Shown: positions 44,343 through 51,416, counted from the first letter of the stretch. The stretch: 64,000 nt of DNA from Ignavibacteria bacterium (GCA_020635205.1 JACKAE010000003.1:186001-250000), one strand, 5' to 3'. Numbers and translations: made by a program. Notes: a model not told the origin generated them from the letters alone.

Positions 44343-44418
44343 TGTTGAAATTGAACGGGAATCAAAACAATTCATAACAAAGTTCAACATATGTCGAACG
44401 TTCTCATATACACTTGAT

Positions 44419-45135
44419 TCAGAGGTCTTCTTCTTCAGGAGTTAACAATCCAATCCTTTTGAGAAGCAATTTTCCAAGATCAGTATTATCATAGCCAATT
44501 ACATCTTGCGGATCAACTTTTTCAAAATCCTCAATAGTACTTTGTCTTTTATAAAGCCGCTTGAGTAATCCAAGTTGTGCTAAATGTTCTAAGTAACTCT
44601 TCTTTATAACCGCTCTTTCATGTTCTTTTTTTGTAGCGACTATCGACGGGTTCGTACCCGATAGCACTTTCTCATGCGTGAGATAAAATTCATCGAACTT
44701 ATTGTATGGTCGGAGTAGCCACCATTTCAACCAAATCACTTCAGAGTCATTGATTCGGTTAAGCAGGGACATTAAGTGTTTTGTATCCTGAACCTCTATC
44801 TCTTCATCTGTTAAGCTGTTTTTCAGGATTGATATAATATAGTTGAGCCTTTCTTCAGAAGATGAATCAGCGGCCTGTTTTATTGCTTCTTCTATTAAGG
44901 AGGAGAACTCGCTGGTTTTCATTCGTTCCTGAACACCTTCATCAAGCTTGTCAACTTGTTCCCGAAGCGATTTGAGCATAGAACATATTCTGTCTATTCT
45001 TTGTCCCGGTATCTTATTAAGAAGCTCAGAAATCAACGGTCCAACCGCAGGAATAAAATTCGCGGCTACTTTAAAAACAGAAACAACATCATCAATTGAA
45101 TTGTTGTCTAATTCTTGAGGAAGATTTTCAATCAT
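44419..45135 (-). CDS. Hypothetical protein, transposon cargo
   Basis: I do not recognise this 238-residue protein. It is helical and soluble, with a short hydrophobic stretch near the N-terminus (VFKVAANFIPAVGPLISELL) that could insert into or touch a membrane. A charged middle (RICSMLKSLREQVDKLDEG) has heptad-like spacing. A second half with HERAVIKKSYLEHLAQLGLL and RLYKRQSTIEDFEKVDPQDV looks like a winged-helix-type or four-helix module. The layout recalls small abortive-infection or effector proteins, but no motif supports that. It faces away from the transposase, and its 3' end overlaps the read-through end of the reductase frame by 27 bp. Confidence 0.7.
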   Translation of the reverse strand: MIENLPQELDNNSIDDVVSVFKVAANFIPAVGPLISELLNKIPGQRIDRICSMLKSLREQVDKLDEGVQERMKTSEFSSLIEEAIKQAADSSSEERLNYIISILKNSLTDEEIEVQDTKHLMSLLNRINDSEVIWLKWWLLRPYNKFDEFYLTHEKVLSGTNPSIVATKKEHERAVIKKSYLEHLAQLGLLKRLYKRQSTIEDFEKVDPQDVIGYDNTDLGKLLLKRIGLLTPEEEDL

Positions 45136-45160
45136 TTTTAGCTATATATAGAAACATAAA

Positions 45161-45349
45161 ATGATATTAGAATCAATGAACATCAAACTTGGCGTGCAGT
45201 ATTGGTATGAAAAAGAACAGTGTAACGTTTTTGTTACACGTGTACATGCAGATGGAAGTACTCTGTGCTTTCTTGTTAAAGAGGATGAAAATGGGAGAGT
45301 CTGTTATAAAATACTTCAACCCAATGATCTTTGTGAGATAGAATCTTAA
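45161..45349 (+). CDS. Small hypothetical protein, transposon cargo
   Basis: A 62-residue protein (MILESMNIKLGVQYWYEKEQ...) of alternating hydrophobic and charged residues that looks like a small beta-barrel (NVFVTRVHADGSTLCFLVKE, VCYKILQPNDL). It starts 26 bp from the divergent start of the 238-residue protein, so a shared control region is likely. It is in the size range of antitoxins or small DNA-binding partners, but I see no specific family. The next gene lies on the opposite strand and converges. Confidence 0.5.
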   Translation: MILESMNIKLGVQYWYEKEQCNVFVTRVHADGSTLCFLVKEDENGRVCYKILQPNDLCEIES

Positions 45350-45356
45350 GTTGTTA

Positions 45357-45590
45357 TTACTCTTGTTTTGGCGGAGTGATTTTAACTAACATTGCGAGTG
45401 GAATATAATCAGTAGATGTCATTCCATTCATATCTTCACTGATGCACATAGCACATAAAAGCTCGCCGCTATGATACCAGCCGCCAATCTCTACAACAAA
45501 CCGTTTTGTCTTACCAGTTATTATTTTGACCCAATCGCTTACGAGAATGCCATTGGGATTTTCAGTTTCGTTTGTTTGTTCGTTAGCCAT
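45357..45590 (-). CDS. Small hypothetical protein, transposon cargo
   Basis: A 77-residue protein with a polar start and a beta-rich core (SDWVKIITGKTKRFVVEIGG, WYHSGELLCAMCISEDMNGM). The pattern faintly recalls small SH3-like or DUF2158-type proteins, which have a glycine turn followed by a hydrophobic strand with cysteine. It lies between the convergent 62-residue gene and the helix-turn-helix gene, 7 bp from the latter's stop, so it is probably in one transcript with it. No function can be assigned. Confidence 0.5.
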   Translation of the reverse strand: MANEQTNETENPNGILVSDWVKIITGKTKRFVVEIGGWYHSGELLCAMCISEDMNGMTSTDYIPLAMLVKITPPKQE

Positions 45591-45597
45591 TGCTTCA

Positions 45598-45873
45598 TTA
45601 AGATGTTTTGATTTTATTCTCTACTTCCTTCATCAACTCCGATGGCTTCATACCCAATCGTTCAGCCAAGTACAGAAATCCATCCAAACACACCTGACTT
45701 TTCCCCAATTCCAGCTTAGAGATATAGGATGCATCCATGATGTCCTCTCCCTCCAGATCAGTTTGACTCAGCCCCAAAGCCTTCCTACGTTCCCGCAGAA
45801 TTTGGCCAAAGGCTAATCGCGGTGAAAGTTCACCGTTTTCTGGAACATCCGGCTGTTTCATAGGTCGTGGCAT
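45598..45873 (-). CDS. XRE-type helix-turn-helix regulator
   Basis: About 91 residues from the ATG at 45873 (a further ATG is at 45861). The frame is open to 45948, but those residues look like upstream sequence. The helix-turn-helix is LRERRKALGLSQTDLEGEDI followed by MDASYISKLELGKSQVCLDG, a Cro/C1-type pattern with the usual recognition helix. It probably represses itself and the divergent lipoprotein gene (start 45982). The palindrome-like CGGAAACTCCG stretch at 45919-45929 lies in the intergenic region and could be its site. Confidence 0.85.
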   Translation of the reverse strand: MPRPMKQPDVPENGELSPRLAFGQILRERRKALGLSQTDLEGEDIMDASYISKLELGKSQVCLDGFLYLAERLGMKPSELMKEVENKIKTS

Positions 45874-45928
45874 TCCAGAATGTAGAGGCAATCTCGACAA
45901 GAGTTTAGGCGCATATTCGGAAACTCCG

Positions 45929-45936
45929 TATCTTTG
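45929..45936 (+). promoter_or_regulatory. Candidate -7 box for the lipoprotein gene
   Basis: TATCTTTG, matching TAnnTTTG of the Bacteroidota primary promoter. About 20-21 nt upstream there is only TTA, a weak -33. The start codon is 46 bp downstream. The CGGAAACTCCG dyad overlaps it, so repression by the helix-turn-helix protein is plausible. Confidence 0.5.
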
Positions 45937-45981
45937 CTGTGTGTGCAATCCTACCTATTCACAAACACGGAGAAATGGACT

Positions 45982-46500
45982 ATGAACCGAACAACCATTC
46001 TTTCAGGAATGCTCATTCTACCACTGACAGCACTGATAGGGTGTTCGAGCGAGAAGCGGGAAGAAGAGCCGTCAGCACTGATTCGACGCTATGATTCATT
46101 AATGGCACTTCCTCCAGACACATCGACAACAACCTCAACTTCCGTTTCCTATTCGACAGATGAGCTTGAGGACGAAGGCATAGAGCAGGAACCAACAGCG
46201 GAGGAGGTTGAGGCAATGCTGGCAGAGGAAGACGAATCAACCCCGCAGACTCCACAGAGTGGGTATACCATCGATCAGTATCTGAACGACTATGAACGCT
46301 ATCTGTTGACCCTCACAAAGTCATTGAAGAAGATGAAGTCAAACGATCCGGGTGCAATGCAAGAGTATACCGACGCTCTACAGCAAGCACAGAGTATGAG
46401 TAGCAAGCTCAATGGAATGCAAGATCAGATGAAACCACATCATATCCAGCGATTACAGGAATTGAACGAGAAAGTAGCAAGCGTAGCACAAGGTTTATAA
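45982..46500 (+). CDS. Lipoprotein, transposon cargo
   Basis: About 172 residues from the ATG at 45982. The signal segment MNRTTILSGMLILPLTALIG ends in the lipobox Cys (IGC). The mature part starts with an acidic, low-complexity linker (SSEKREEEPSALIRRYDSLM, later EDEGIEQEPTAEEVEAMLAE) and continues as a helix-rich end (YLNDYERYLLTLTKSLKKMK). It looks like an anchored surface or periplasmic protein with a coiled-coil tail. Its promoter candidate overlaps a possible operator of the divergent XRE protein. A lipoprotein is unusual as transposon cargo. Confidence 0.8.
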   Translation: MNRTTILSGMLILPLTALIGCSSEKREEEPSALIRRYDSLMALPPDTSTTTSTSVSYSTDELEDEGIEQEPTAEEVEAMLAEEDESTPQTPQSGYTIDQYLNDYERYLLTLTKSLKKMKSNDPGAMQEYTDALQQAQSMSSKLNGMQDQMKPHHIQRLQELNEKVASVAQGL

Positions 46501-46528
46501 TCATCGTTTTAATTAATGTGGCTCAACA

Positions 46529-46834
46529 ATGCGAAACTTATCAACAGAAACAACGGTAACGCAATCAATCCCTTCGAAGCAAGGAAAAGCAGGAAAGTAC
46601 TTCTATACACTATTCATGCTTATCGTAGAGATTGCAATTATAGCAATTGTCCTTGCATTACATTTCAAGAGTGAATCACGAGGAATATTCATTGTAGGTA
46701 TCCCACTCAATATCATCTATGCTATCGTATGCTTCGCTATTAAGAAGGGAATTCGAGGCTTGCTTGTATGGTGGGGAGTTCTTGCTTTGGGTACGGCAAT
46801 ATGGTGGATATATCTTGCATTTATAAATCAATAA
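46529..46834 (+). CDS. Small membrane protein, transposon cargo
   Basis: A 101-residue protein with three predicted membrane segments: FYTLFMLIVEIAIIAIVLAL, then GIFIVGIPLNIIYAIVCFAI and LLVWWGVLALGTAIWWIYLA. The first 24 residues are polar. No catalytic motif is visible. It follows the lipoprotein gene by 28 bp and precedes the transposase gene by 24 bp, so all three may be in one transcript from the promoter near 45930. A role with the lipoprotein in the cell envelope is possible but only inferred. Confidence 0.7.
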   Translation: MRNLSTETTVTQSIPSKQGKAGKYFYTLFMLIVEIAIIAIVLALHFKSESRGIFIVGIPLNIIYAIVCFAIKKGIRGLLVWWGVLALGTAIWWIYLAFINQ

Positions 46835-46858
46835 TTAGAACTTGATTTAATCTAAAAA

Positions 46859-47866
46859 ATGGAAAACACAAACGCAAATGACTCACCGTTACCGACAACA
46901 CTAATCGAAGCAGTTCGATACTATGAAAATCCAGATGTATGTTTTCAATCACTTGTAAAGATTCGATGGCCGGATGGGATTGTCTGTGTACACTGTAAAT
47001 CCAAAGAGAATCACTACTTCATGAAGAACCGGAAGGTTTGGGAGTGCAAAGATTGTAAGAAGCAATTCTCAATCAAAAAGGATACTATCTTCGAAGGGTC
47101 TAACATCAAATTGGATAAATGGTTCATTGCAATATGGCTATTGAGCAATGCCAAGAATGGAATCAGTTCCTGCGAACTTCATCGTAGCATTGGGGTAACT
47201 CAGAAAACTGCATGGTTCATACTCCAGCGGCTTAGATTGGCGTTCCACACGGGGACAATCGAAACCAAATTGCAGGGAATTGTTGAAGCAGATGAGACAT
47301 TTATTGGCGGAAAAGCCAGAAACATGCACAAGGATAAAAAGGAGAAGAAGATCAAAGGACGTGGTGTTTCAGGAAAGACGATTGTTATGGGACTGTTGGA
47401 ACGTAAAGGTGAAGTCAGGACCAAGGTCATTGGTGACAGGATCAGAAAAACACTTCATGATGAAATCACAGATAATGTCAAGGAAGGATCAGAAGTACAT
47501 ACCGATGACTGGTCTGCCTATCAGGGACTACCAGAAGACTATGTTCACAATGTTGTAAATCATGCGGAACGATACGTAGATGGCAACACCCACACCAACA
47601 GTCTGGAAAATTATTGGTCTCTTCTGAAACGAACAATTGGCGGGACATATACCTCCGTCGAACCATTCCATCTGTTTCGGTACTTGGATGAACAGAGTTT
47701 TCGGTTCAATCATCGTAAATTGACAGACGGAGAACGATTCAAGGTTGCTCTGCAACGCATTTCAAGCAAGCGGTTGACATATCAAACGCTGATAGGAGAA
47801 CGGAAAAATGTCAAAACAAAAGAAGAAGAAAAACAAGACGGCACAAATGACGAGGGAAACCAATGA
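46859..47866 (+). CDS. IS1595-family transposase
   Basis: A 335-residue transposase. The N-terminal zinc ribbon has CVHCKSKENHYFMK and CKDCKKQFSIKK (residues about 42-66). It is followed by a helix-turn-helix-like segment (SSCELHRSIGVTQKTAWFIL). The catalytic core of the ISXO2-like DDE superfamily has VEADETFIGGKARNMHKDKK with the first Asp near 142, HTDDWSAYQGLPEDYVHNV with the second near 221, and HTNSLENYWSLLKRTIGGTY near 245 with the last acidic or Asn and the Lys. The 8-bp target duplication and the terminal repeats around it agree with this family. It lies towards the right side of the element, all on the plus strand. Confidence 0.93.
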   Translation: MENTNANDSPLPTTLIEAVRYYENPDVCFQSLVKIRWPDGIVCVHCKSKENHYFMKNRKVWECKDCKKQFSIKKDTIFEGSNIKLDKWFIAIWLLSNAKNGISSCELHRSIGVTQKTAWFILQRLRLAFHTGTIETKLQGIVEADETFIGGKARNMHKDKKEKKIKGRGVSGKTIVMGLLERKGEVRTKVIGDRIRKTLHDEITDNVKEGSEVHTDDWSAYQGLPEDYVHNVVNHAERYVDGNTHTNSLENYWSLLKRTIGGTYTSVEPFHLFRYLDEQSFRFNHRKLTDGERFKVALQRISSKRLTYQTLIGERKNVKTKEEEKQDGTNDEGNQ

Positions 47867-47993
47867 AGAACAACATGTGCAGTTTATAAAAGCATTCCAA
47901 ACAATCCTCGCCGCGAAAAAAGAAGATGTTGATATGCTCAGTGAAATGGATGACGAAGAACCTGACTACAACAAAAAATTTAAGCTGCCGTAG
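47808..47993 (+). CDS. Small Lys-rich protein overlapping the transposase end
   Basis: A 61-residue protein, very basic at its start (SKQKKKKNKTAQM) and acidic at its end (MDDEEPDYNKKF). It begins inside the transposase gene (its first 59 bp overlap the last part in another frame). The layout is that of an accessory protein translated by coupling. Small proteins after the transposase are seen in some transposons, but I cannot assign a role here. A terminator follows at 48027-48064. Confidence 0.55.
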   Translation: MSKQKKKKNKTAQMTRETNEEQHVQFIKAFQTILAAKKEDVDMLSEMDDEEPDYNKKFKLP

Positions 47994-48026
47994 GTTGTAA
48001 ATGAAAGGGCATTCCAGTACTTTCAA

Positions 48027-48064
48027 AACAGACTGATCATATTCTGTGTTCAGCCTGTTTTTTA
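48027..48064 (+). terminator. Intrinsic terminator after the transposase genes
   Basis: AACAGACTGA (48027-48036) pairs with TCAGCCTGTT (48050-48059) with one mismatch; a T-run follows to 48064. It ends the transposase transcript ahead of the 177-residue gene. Confidence 0.75.
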
Positions 48065-48089
48065 TTCCACTAAAACGTAAGAGTTAAAA

Positions 48090-48623
48090 ATGGAAGTCAT
48101 ACTGTATTATGAACCAGATGGAAATGAACAAAGACTATTGGACATCTCCTCACCTGAAAAATATAAAGCAGGATTGATATATCTCTTTAATTACTTTGTA
48201 AGTTTAGGCTATTATTTCGAGATGAATGATATGGAGTCTGTAATTGCTTCGTTGGACTCACTTATTCAGAAGTTAGAACCATTAGATTCTGAAATCAAGA
48301 AAATCAATCTGGATATAGAAACACAAAGCCATCAAGACATTGAAGTAATAATTGAAGCTCTTAAGTCACGAAGGAAACGACTGGTTCAATTACGTCCAGC
48401 AGCAAAGCTCTACAAGAATGGAATAAATGGCAGTGAAAGAGCTATTGTGGAATTTATGGAGGGTCGATTCGGACATGACACGTTGCAGTTCGAAGATTAT
48501 TTTGAACGACATTTAGTTGAAGACCCTATTGACTTATTGAAAAAACACTTTGAAGGAAACGTAGCAAACCCAAATCTTCAATTGCTAAAGTCATCAGACA
48601 ATCAATCCAGTAATATTCATTAG
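48090..48623 (+). CDS. Hypothetical protein, transposon cargo
   Basis: A 177-residue soluble, mostly helical protein. The start is well placed 26 bp after the terminator. It contains ASLDSLIQKLEPLDSEIKKI and QDIEVIIEALKSRRKRLVQL, both amphipathic helices with heptad-like spacing, and a hydrophobic, aromatic stretch near the N-terminus (FNYFVSLGYYFEMNDMESV). I do not recognise a family. It is the right-most cargo gene, 72 bp before the right terminal repeat. The function could be regulatory or in plasmid-like maintenance, but nothing in the sequence shows that. Confidence 0.6.
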   Translation: MEVILYYEPDGNEQRLLDISSPEKYKAGLIYLFNYFVSLGYYFEMNDMESVIASLDSLIQKLEPLDSEIKKINLDIETQSHQDIEVIIEALKSRRKRLVQLRPAAKLYKNGINGSERAIVEFMEGRFGHDTLQFEDYFERHLVEDPIDLLKKHFEGNVANPNLQLLKSSDNQSSNIH

Positions 48624-48695
48624 GTGATGTTTCTGATCAAACATGTTATGCTTTACTGGTTTGATTCTAAAAAACGCTCAATTTATCGTTAAAGT

Positions 48696-48721
48696 CTTCC
48701 TGTTGATTGTATATAAGTACC
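48696..48721 (-). repeat. Right terminal inverted repeat
   Basis: Read on the minus strand from 48721: GGTACTTATATACAAT, 3 bases (CAA), CAGGAAG. The left end (44317-44342) differs only in the three central bases (TTG). Confidence 0.93.
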
Positions 48722-48729
48722 AAAATTTG
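48722..48729 (+). repeat. 8-bp target duplication, right copy
   Basis: AAAATTTG, identical to 44309-44316. Confidence 0.93.
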
Positions 48730-48861
48730 AACGTTTTTGATTTTGAAATCGACAGCGATGATATGGCGCGTTTAAACCAGCTTAATCAAAATCAAGCAAT
48801 AGCTTGGGCAGCAAACGGCCTAAATCCAATGGAAGTCGCCCCCCCTCTCAAGCAAGTGTGA
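48730..48861 (+). pseudogene. Aldo/keto reductase, 3' part, separated
   Basis: Encodes the missing 43-residue end of the reductase: NVFDFEIDSDDMARLNQLNQ, then NQAIAWAANGLNPMEVAPPL and KQV, stop at 48859-48861. The NVFDFEI...DMARL pattern is the usual C-terminal end of this family. Joined after codon 263 of the 5' part, with the transposon and one duplication copy removed, it gives a 306-residue reductase with no frameshift. Without removal it has no start of its own. A longer frame beginning at 48643 only reads through the element end. Confidence 0.92.
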
Positions 48862-48882
48862 ATCACATACACTGTTGTTACG

Positions 48883-48961
48883 AAGGTGTCGATAGTGAGC
48901 GAACGTGGTTCCTCTTCTTGATCGTCAACGAACCACGTTCGCTCTTTTCGATACCTTTTTC
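48883..48961 (+). terminator. Long hairpin after the reductase stop
   Basis: A perfect 15-bp stem (GAGCGAACGTGGTTC, 48897-48911, with 48930-48944) is extended by an outer AGGTnTCGA pairing. A T-run follows at about 48955-48961. It lies 22 bp beyond the reductase stop and is the likely native terminator of that gene. The stem is unusually long. Confidence 0.75.
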
Positions 48962-49114
48962 AATATCACCTACCCTGTACCAAGCGTTGGAGAGATCATC
49001 TATCTTGAGGAAGAGGAGGTGGAGATGCTTTGCGAGGAGAACCTGAAGTTAAACAAGCAGATGCAAGATCCGCGCCGCATTACTGAGAGTTTGATGAATG
49101 GAGGGTCGCGATAA
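48905..49114 (+). CDS. Possible short protein or remnant
   Basis: The frame begins inside the terminator hairpin and encodes 69 residues; the later part (GEIIYLEEEEVEMLCEENLK, LNKQMQDPRRITESLMNGGS) looks like a real acidic helix. The true start may be further in, or the frame may be a gene remnant cut by the terminator. No promoter or family is visible. Confidence 0.35.
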   Translation: MVPLLDRQRTTFALFDTFFNITYPVPSVGEIIYLEEEEVEMLCEENLKLNKQMQDPRRITESLMNGGSR

Positions 49115-49117
49115 GTT

Positions 49118-49243
49118 ATGCTCAATCGCCGTATGCTGACATCAGTCGGCTCCCACGACCTCGATTGCAACACCCGAGAGGAGCAAGCACATGCAGAGCA
49201 ACTGAAAGAGCTTGCGGCACTACGGGCATTGTTCGAAGCGTAG
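49118..49243 (+). CDS. Possible short protein or remnant
   Basis: A 41-residue frame starts 4 bp after the previous stop and reads MLNRRMLTSVGSHDLDCNTR, then EEQAHAEQLKELAALRALFE. It could be the second of two small coupled genes, since a terminator follows at 49281-49310. It may also be part of a broken gene with 48905-49114. No family recognised. Confidence 0.35.
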   Translation: MLNRRMLTSVGSHDLDCNTREEQAHAEQLKELAALRALFEA

Positions 49244-49280
49244 GAAAAAAGAAGGAAAAAGTCCAAATGTTGTACCAATA

Positions 49281-49310
49281 AAAAGCCCGGACGCAAAACC
49301 GGGCTTTTTT
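49281..49310. terminator. Bidirectional intrinsic terminator
   Basis: AAAAGCCCGG (49281-49290) pairs with CCGGGCTTTT (49299-49308); T-runs occur on both strands (TTTTTT on plus, TTTTTATT on minus). It ends 22 bp beyond the 3' end of tRNA-Ser and serves that gene, and also the small plus-strand frames upstream. Confidence 0.85.
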
Positions 49311-49331
49311 ACACGCTTTGCAGCGTTTTTG

Positions 49332-49424
49332 TGGCGGAAAGGGAGGGATTCGAACCCTCGGTACGAGTTGTGCCCGTACAAACGCTTTCCAGGCGTTCCA
49401 GTTAAACCACTCCTGCACCTTTCC
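49332..49424 (-). tRNA. tRNA-Ser (GGA)
   Basis: The 5' end is GGAAAGGTGCAGGAGTGG at 49424 and the 3' end carries an encoded CCA (49334-49332). The acceptor stem GGAAAGG pairs with CCTTTCC, the anticodon loop reads CTGGAAA (anticodon GGA), and a long variable arm (about TACGGGCACAACTCGTA) is present, as in serine tRNAs. The T-arm has GGTTCGAATCC. A promoter at 49475-49505 and a terminator at 49281-49310 frame it. Confidence 0.97.
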
Positions 49425-49474
49425 AGATATGTTGTCGCCCCCCTACTTCACAGTCCGATTCGATAAGAGGACTG

Positions 49475-49505
49475 CAAAGTTATGAAGCCTCGGGGGTTTC
49501 TTCAA
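49475..49505 (-). promoter_or_regulatory. Bacteroidota-type promoter of tRNA-Ser
   Basis: On the minus strand TTG (49505-49503), 20 nt, TAACTTTG (49482-49475), within the last part of the DUF4149 gene. The start point should be about 49468, 44 nt ahead of the mature tRNA 5' end. Confidence 0.75.
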
Positions 49506-50154
49506 CTTTGGTAACGTTTTCAGAAGACTCTGAATGAGTTTCCTGTTTCTTATTGCCGTTGCTTTGTCTCTCGGCAGTCCCAGTCTCTCCCTCACGACTC
49601 CCCTTCTCCCCCTTACTTGTTCCCCTCTCAACTTGTAATCCTCCCTCTTGCACTCGATTCGATCCTCTCCGCCAAACCCAGAGCGAGTGGAGGATGAGGG
49701 CAAGCGTACCACTCAGAAGCTGAATCATTGCAACGAACGTATAGCGTGAGTGCAATACTCCGAATCGTTCGTGTGCTCCCTTCTTTGCCTCGAGGATATG
49801 ATCGAAATCTGCAATTTCGAACCTAAGTTGGCTGATTTCAGGGAGGAGAATCAACCCGGCATAGAGTGTGCAAAGCAGGCTAACAAGTGCAAACCCTGTC
49901 GCAACTCTACTTGTGCTCCGAGGCGTTACTAACGCAAGATACCCTAACGATAGCACTGCAATTGTAGCAACCAACCCCTGCGTAACAGCCAGCCGGTGAA
50001 TGATCGCTCCGTTCACCACCCCTGCCAACGTTCTGCTGGGGAGTAAGCCATCACGGAAGATAACCGAGGCAACCCCTGTACCAAAGAAAAGAAGACTTCC
50101 AACAAGAATCCCCAACGCCAGAATGGCGACAATATGGAGCAAACCTCTGAACAT
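49480..50154 (-). CDS. DUF4149 (TMEM205-like) membrane protein
   Basis: A 224-residue membrane protein. The first 160 residues have four hydrophobic segments (LLHIVAILALGILVGSLLFF, LVATIAVLSLGYLALVTP, VATGFALVSLLCTLYAGLIL, LLSGTLALILHSLWVW) and a loop with HERFGVLHSRY, the pattern of DUF4149, related to TMEM205. The last 60 residues are a charged, repetitive tail (RGTSKGEKGSREGETGTAER). The function is not known in bacteria. The end of the gene contains the tRNA-Ser promoter (49475-49505), so the DNA does double duty. It is 65 bp beyond the isocitrate dehydrogenase-type gene. Confidence 0.82.
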   Translation of the reverse strand: MFRGLLHIVAILALGILVGSLLFFGTGVASVIFRDGLLPSRTLAGVVNGAIIHRLAVTQGLVATIAVLSLGYLALVTPRSTSRVATGFALVSLLCTLYAGLILLPEISQLRFEIADFDHILEAKKGAHERFGVLHSRYTFVAMIQLLSGTLALILHSLWVWRRGSNRVQEGGLQVERGTSKGEKGSREGETGTAERQSNGNKKQETHSESSENVTKVEETPEAS

Positions 50155-50218
50155 GAATACTACTTCCTGTCAATACATACCATCACTAAAGTCCATCCTC
50201 AACTTGTCAACGTTTCGC

Positions 50219-51226
50219 TCAGAGCTTCGCGATGATTGCCTTAACCATCTCGTCTGTATGAACTCCCCCTTCAGGATTGAGGTCGGGAGTAACGTGAGTC
50301 CCTTCAAGCAAAACCTGAGCGAGAGCGGCTTCGATACGATCTGCTATTTCAATCTTTCCAAGATAGCGCAACATTAAGACTGCTGCCAATAAAAGTGCTG
50401 AAGGGTTAGCAATATTCTTTCCAGCTATATCTGGAGCCGAGCCGTGTACTGCCTCAAAGATTGCCGTTTCATCACCGATATTTGCACCGGGAGCAAGCCC
50501 GAGTCCACCAATCAACCCGCAGGCAAGGTCAGAGAGAATATCGCCGAAGAGATTGGTGGTCACGATTACGTCGAATCGTTCTGGGTGCATCACGAGTTGC
50601 ATCGACATATTGTCGACAATTTTATCTTCGCACTCAATCTCGGGATATTCTTTCGCTATTTGCTGCCCGACCTCGAGAAACATCCCTGAGGTAAACTTCA
50701 AGATATTTGCTTTATGAACGATCGTAACCTTCTTTCGACCATGCTTCCGGGCATAATCGAAAGCGGCTCGAACTATCCGCTCTGATCCATATCGGGTGAC
50801 AATAGCCACAGACTCAGCAGCCGACTTTCGTGAGTCGATATAGTGTTCGACCCCTGAGTAGAGACCTTCGGTGTTTTCCCGGAAGATCACCAAATCAATG
50901 TCGGTAAATCGACTCTTGACCCCGGAGAACCACTTCACTGGCCGGAGATTTATATAGAGATCGAATTCCTTACGCAGAGCAACGTTAATACTCCGGAAGC
51001 CAGAACCGACCGGAGTTGTGAGTGGCCCTTTCAACGCAACTCTGTGTTGCCTGATTAGTTCGATAGTTTCAGTCGGTAGTGGCGTCCCCTTCCTCGAATA
51101 CGTTCCAAGCCCAGCCTCAGCGTCGACCCACTCAATCTCCGCTCCCGACACGTCGATAACTTGACGAACGGCTGCAGCAATATCTGGACCGATCCCATCT
51201 CCCGGTATATATACAACCTTGCTCAT
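50219..51226 (-). CDS. NAD-type isocitrate/isopropylmalate dehydrogenase family
   Basis: 335 residues from the ATG at 51226 (MSKVVYIPGDGIGPDI), the GDGIGP start being the NAD-binding turn. The substrate site shows FRENTEGLYSGVEH at about residues 120-133 and YARKHGRKKVTIVHKANILK near 180, with metal-binding Asp in TNLFGDILSDLACGLIG. The pattern ENTEGLYSGVEH fits NAD-dependent isocitrate dehydrogenase better than isopropylmalate dehydrogenase. It would convert isocitrate to 2-oxoglutarate in the citric acid cycle. The open frame extends eight codons upstream, but MSSTIKRF lacks support. It sits between tRNA-Gly and the DUF4149 gene. Confidence 0.92.
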   Translation of the reverse strand: MSKVVYIPGDGIGPDIAAAVRQVIDVSGAEIEWVDAEAGLGTYSRKGTPLPTETIELIRQHRVALKGPLTTPVGSGFRSINVALRKEFDLYINLRPVKWFSGVKSRFTDIDLVIFRENTEGLYSGVEHYIDSRKSAAESVAIVTRYGSERIVRAAFDYARKHGRKKVTIVHKANILKFTSGMFLEVGQQIAKEYPEIECEDKIVDNMSMQLVMHPERFDVIVTTNLFGDILSDLACGLIGGLGLAPGANIGDETAIFEAVHGSAPDIAGKNIANPSALLLAAVLMLRYLGKIEIADRIEAALAQVLLEGTHVTPDLNPEGGVHTDEMVKAIIAKL

Positions 51227-51367
51227 GAACCTTTTGATAGTTGAAGACACTTTTGCTGGTGGAGCAAACTCTCATCCACAGGATAATCTTGGGAGCTTAA
51301 TGTGAAGAGAGAGTAAGAAATCAGACACCAATAGCTCAGAAAGAATTCTTGTGAACGGGTAGGCGAC

Positions 51368-51399
51368 AAAAAAAATCCCGCTTCAAATTGGAAGCGGGA
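51368..51399 (-). terminator. Intrinsic terminator of tRNA-Gly
   Basis: TCCCGCTTC (51376-51384) pairs with GAAGCGGGA (51391-51399); eight T follow on the minus strand. It is 18 bp beyond the tRNA 3' end. Confidence 0.92.
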
Positions 51400-51416
51400 C
51401 TGTTCGTCAAGACTTG

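Larger units (their letters stand above)
44317..48721 (+). mobile_element. 4405-bp IS1595-type transposon with cargo genes
   Basis: The element is bounded by 26-bp terminal inverted repeats and an 8-bp target duplication (44309-44316 and 48722-48729). It carries an IS1595-type transposase (46859-47866) and, mostly on the left, an unknown 238-residue protein, two small proteins, a helix-turn-helix protein, a lipoprotein and a small membrane protein, with a 61-residue and a 177-residue protein to the right. It splits an aldo/keto reductase gene. Both repeats and the duplication are intact, so insertion was recent. The element looks poorer in G+C than the surrounding genes. IS1595 elements carrying passenger genes are known; this cargo set I do not recognise. 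Confidence 0.93.

Noticed and set aside
48643..48861. A separate 72-residue gene
   Set aside because: Its first 29 residues are the element's right end read through, and the remainder is the 3' end of the reductase.
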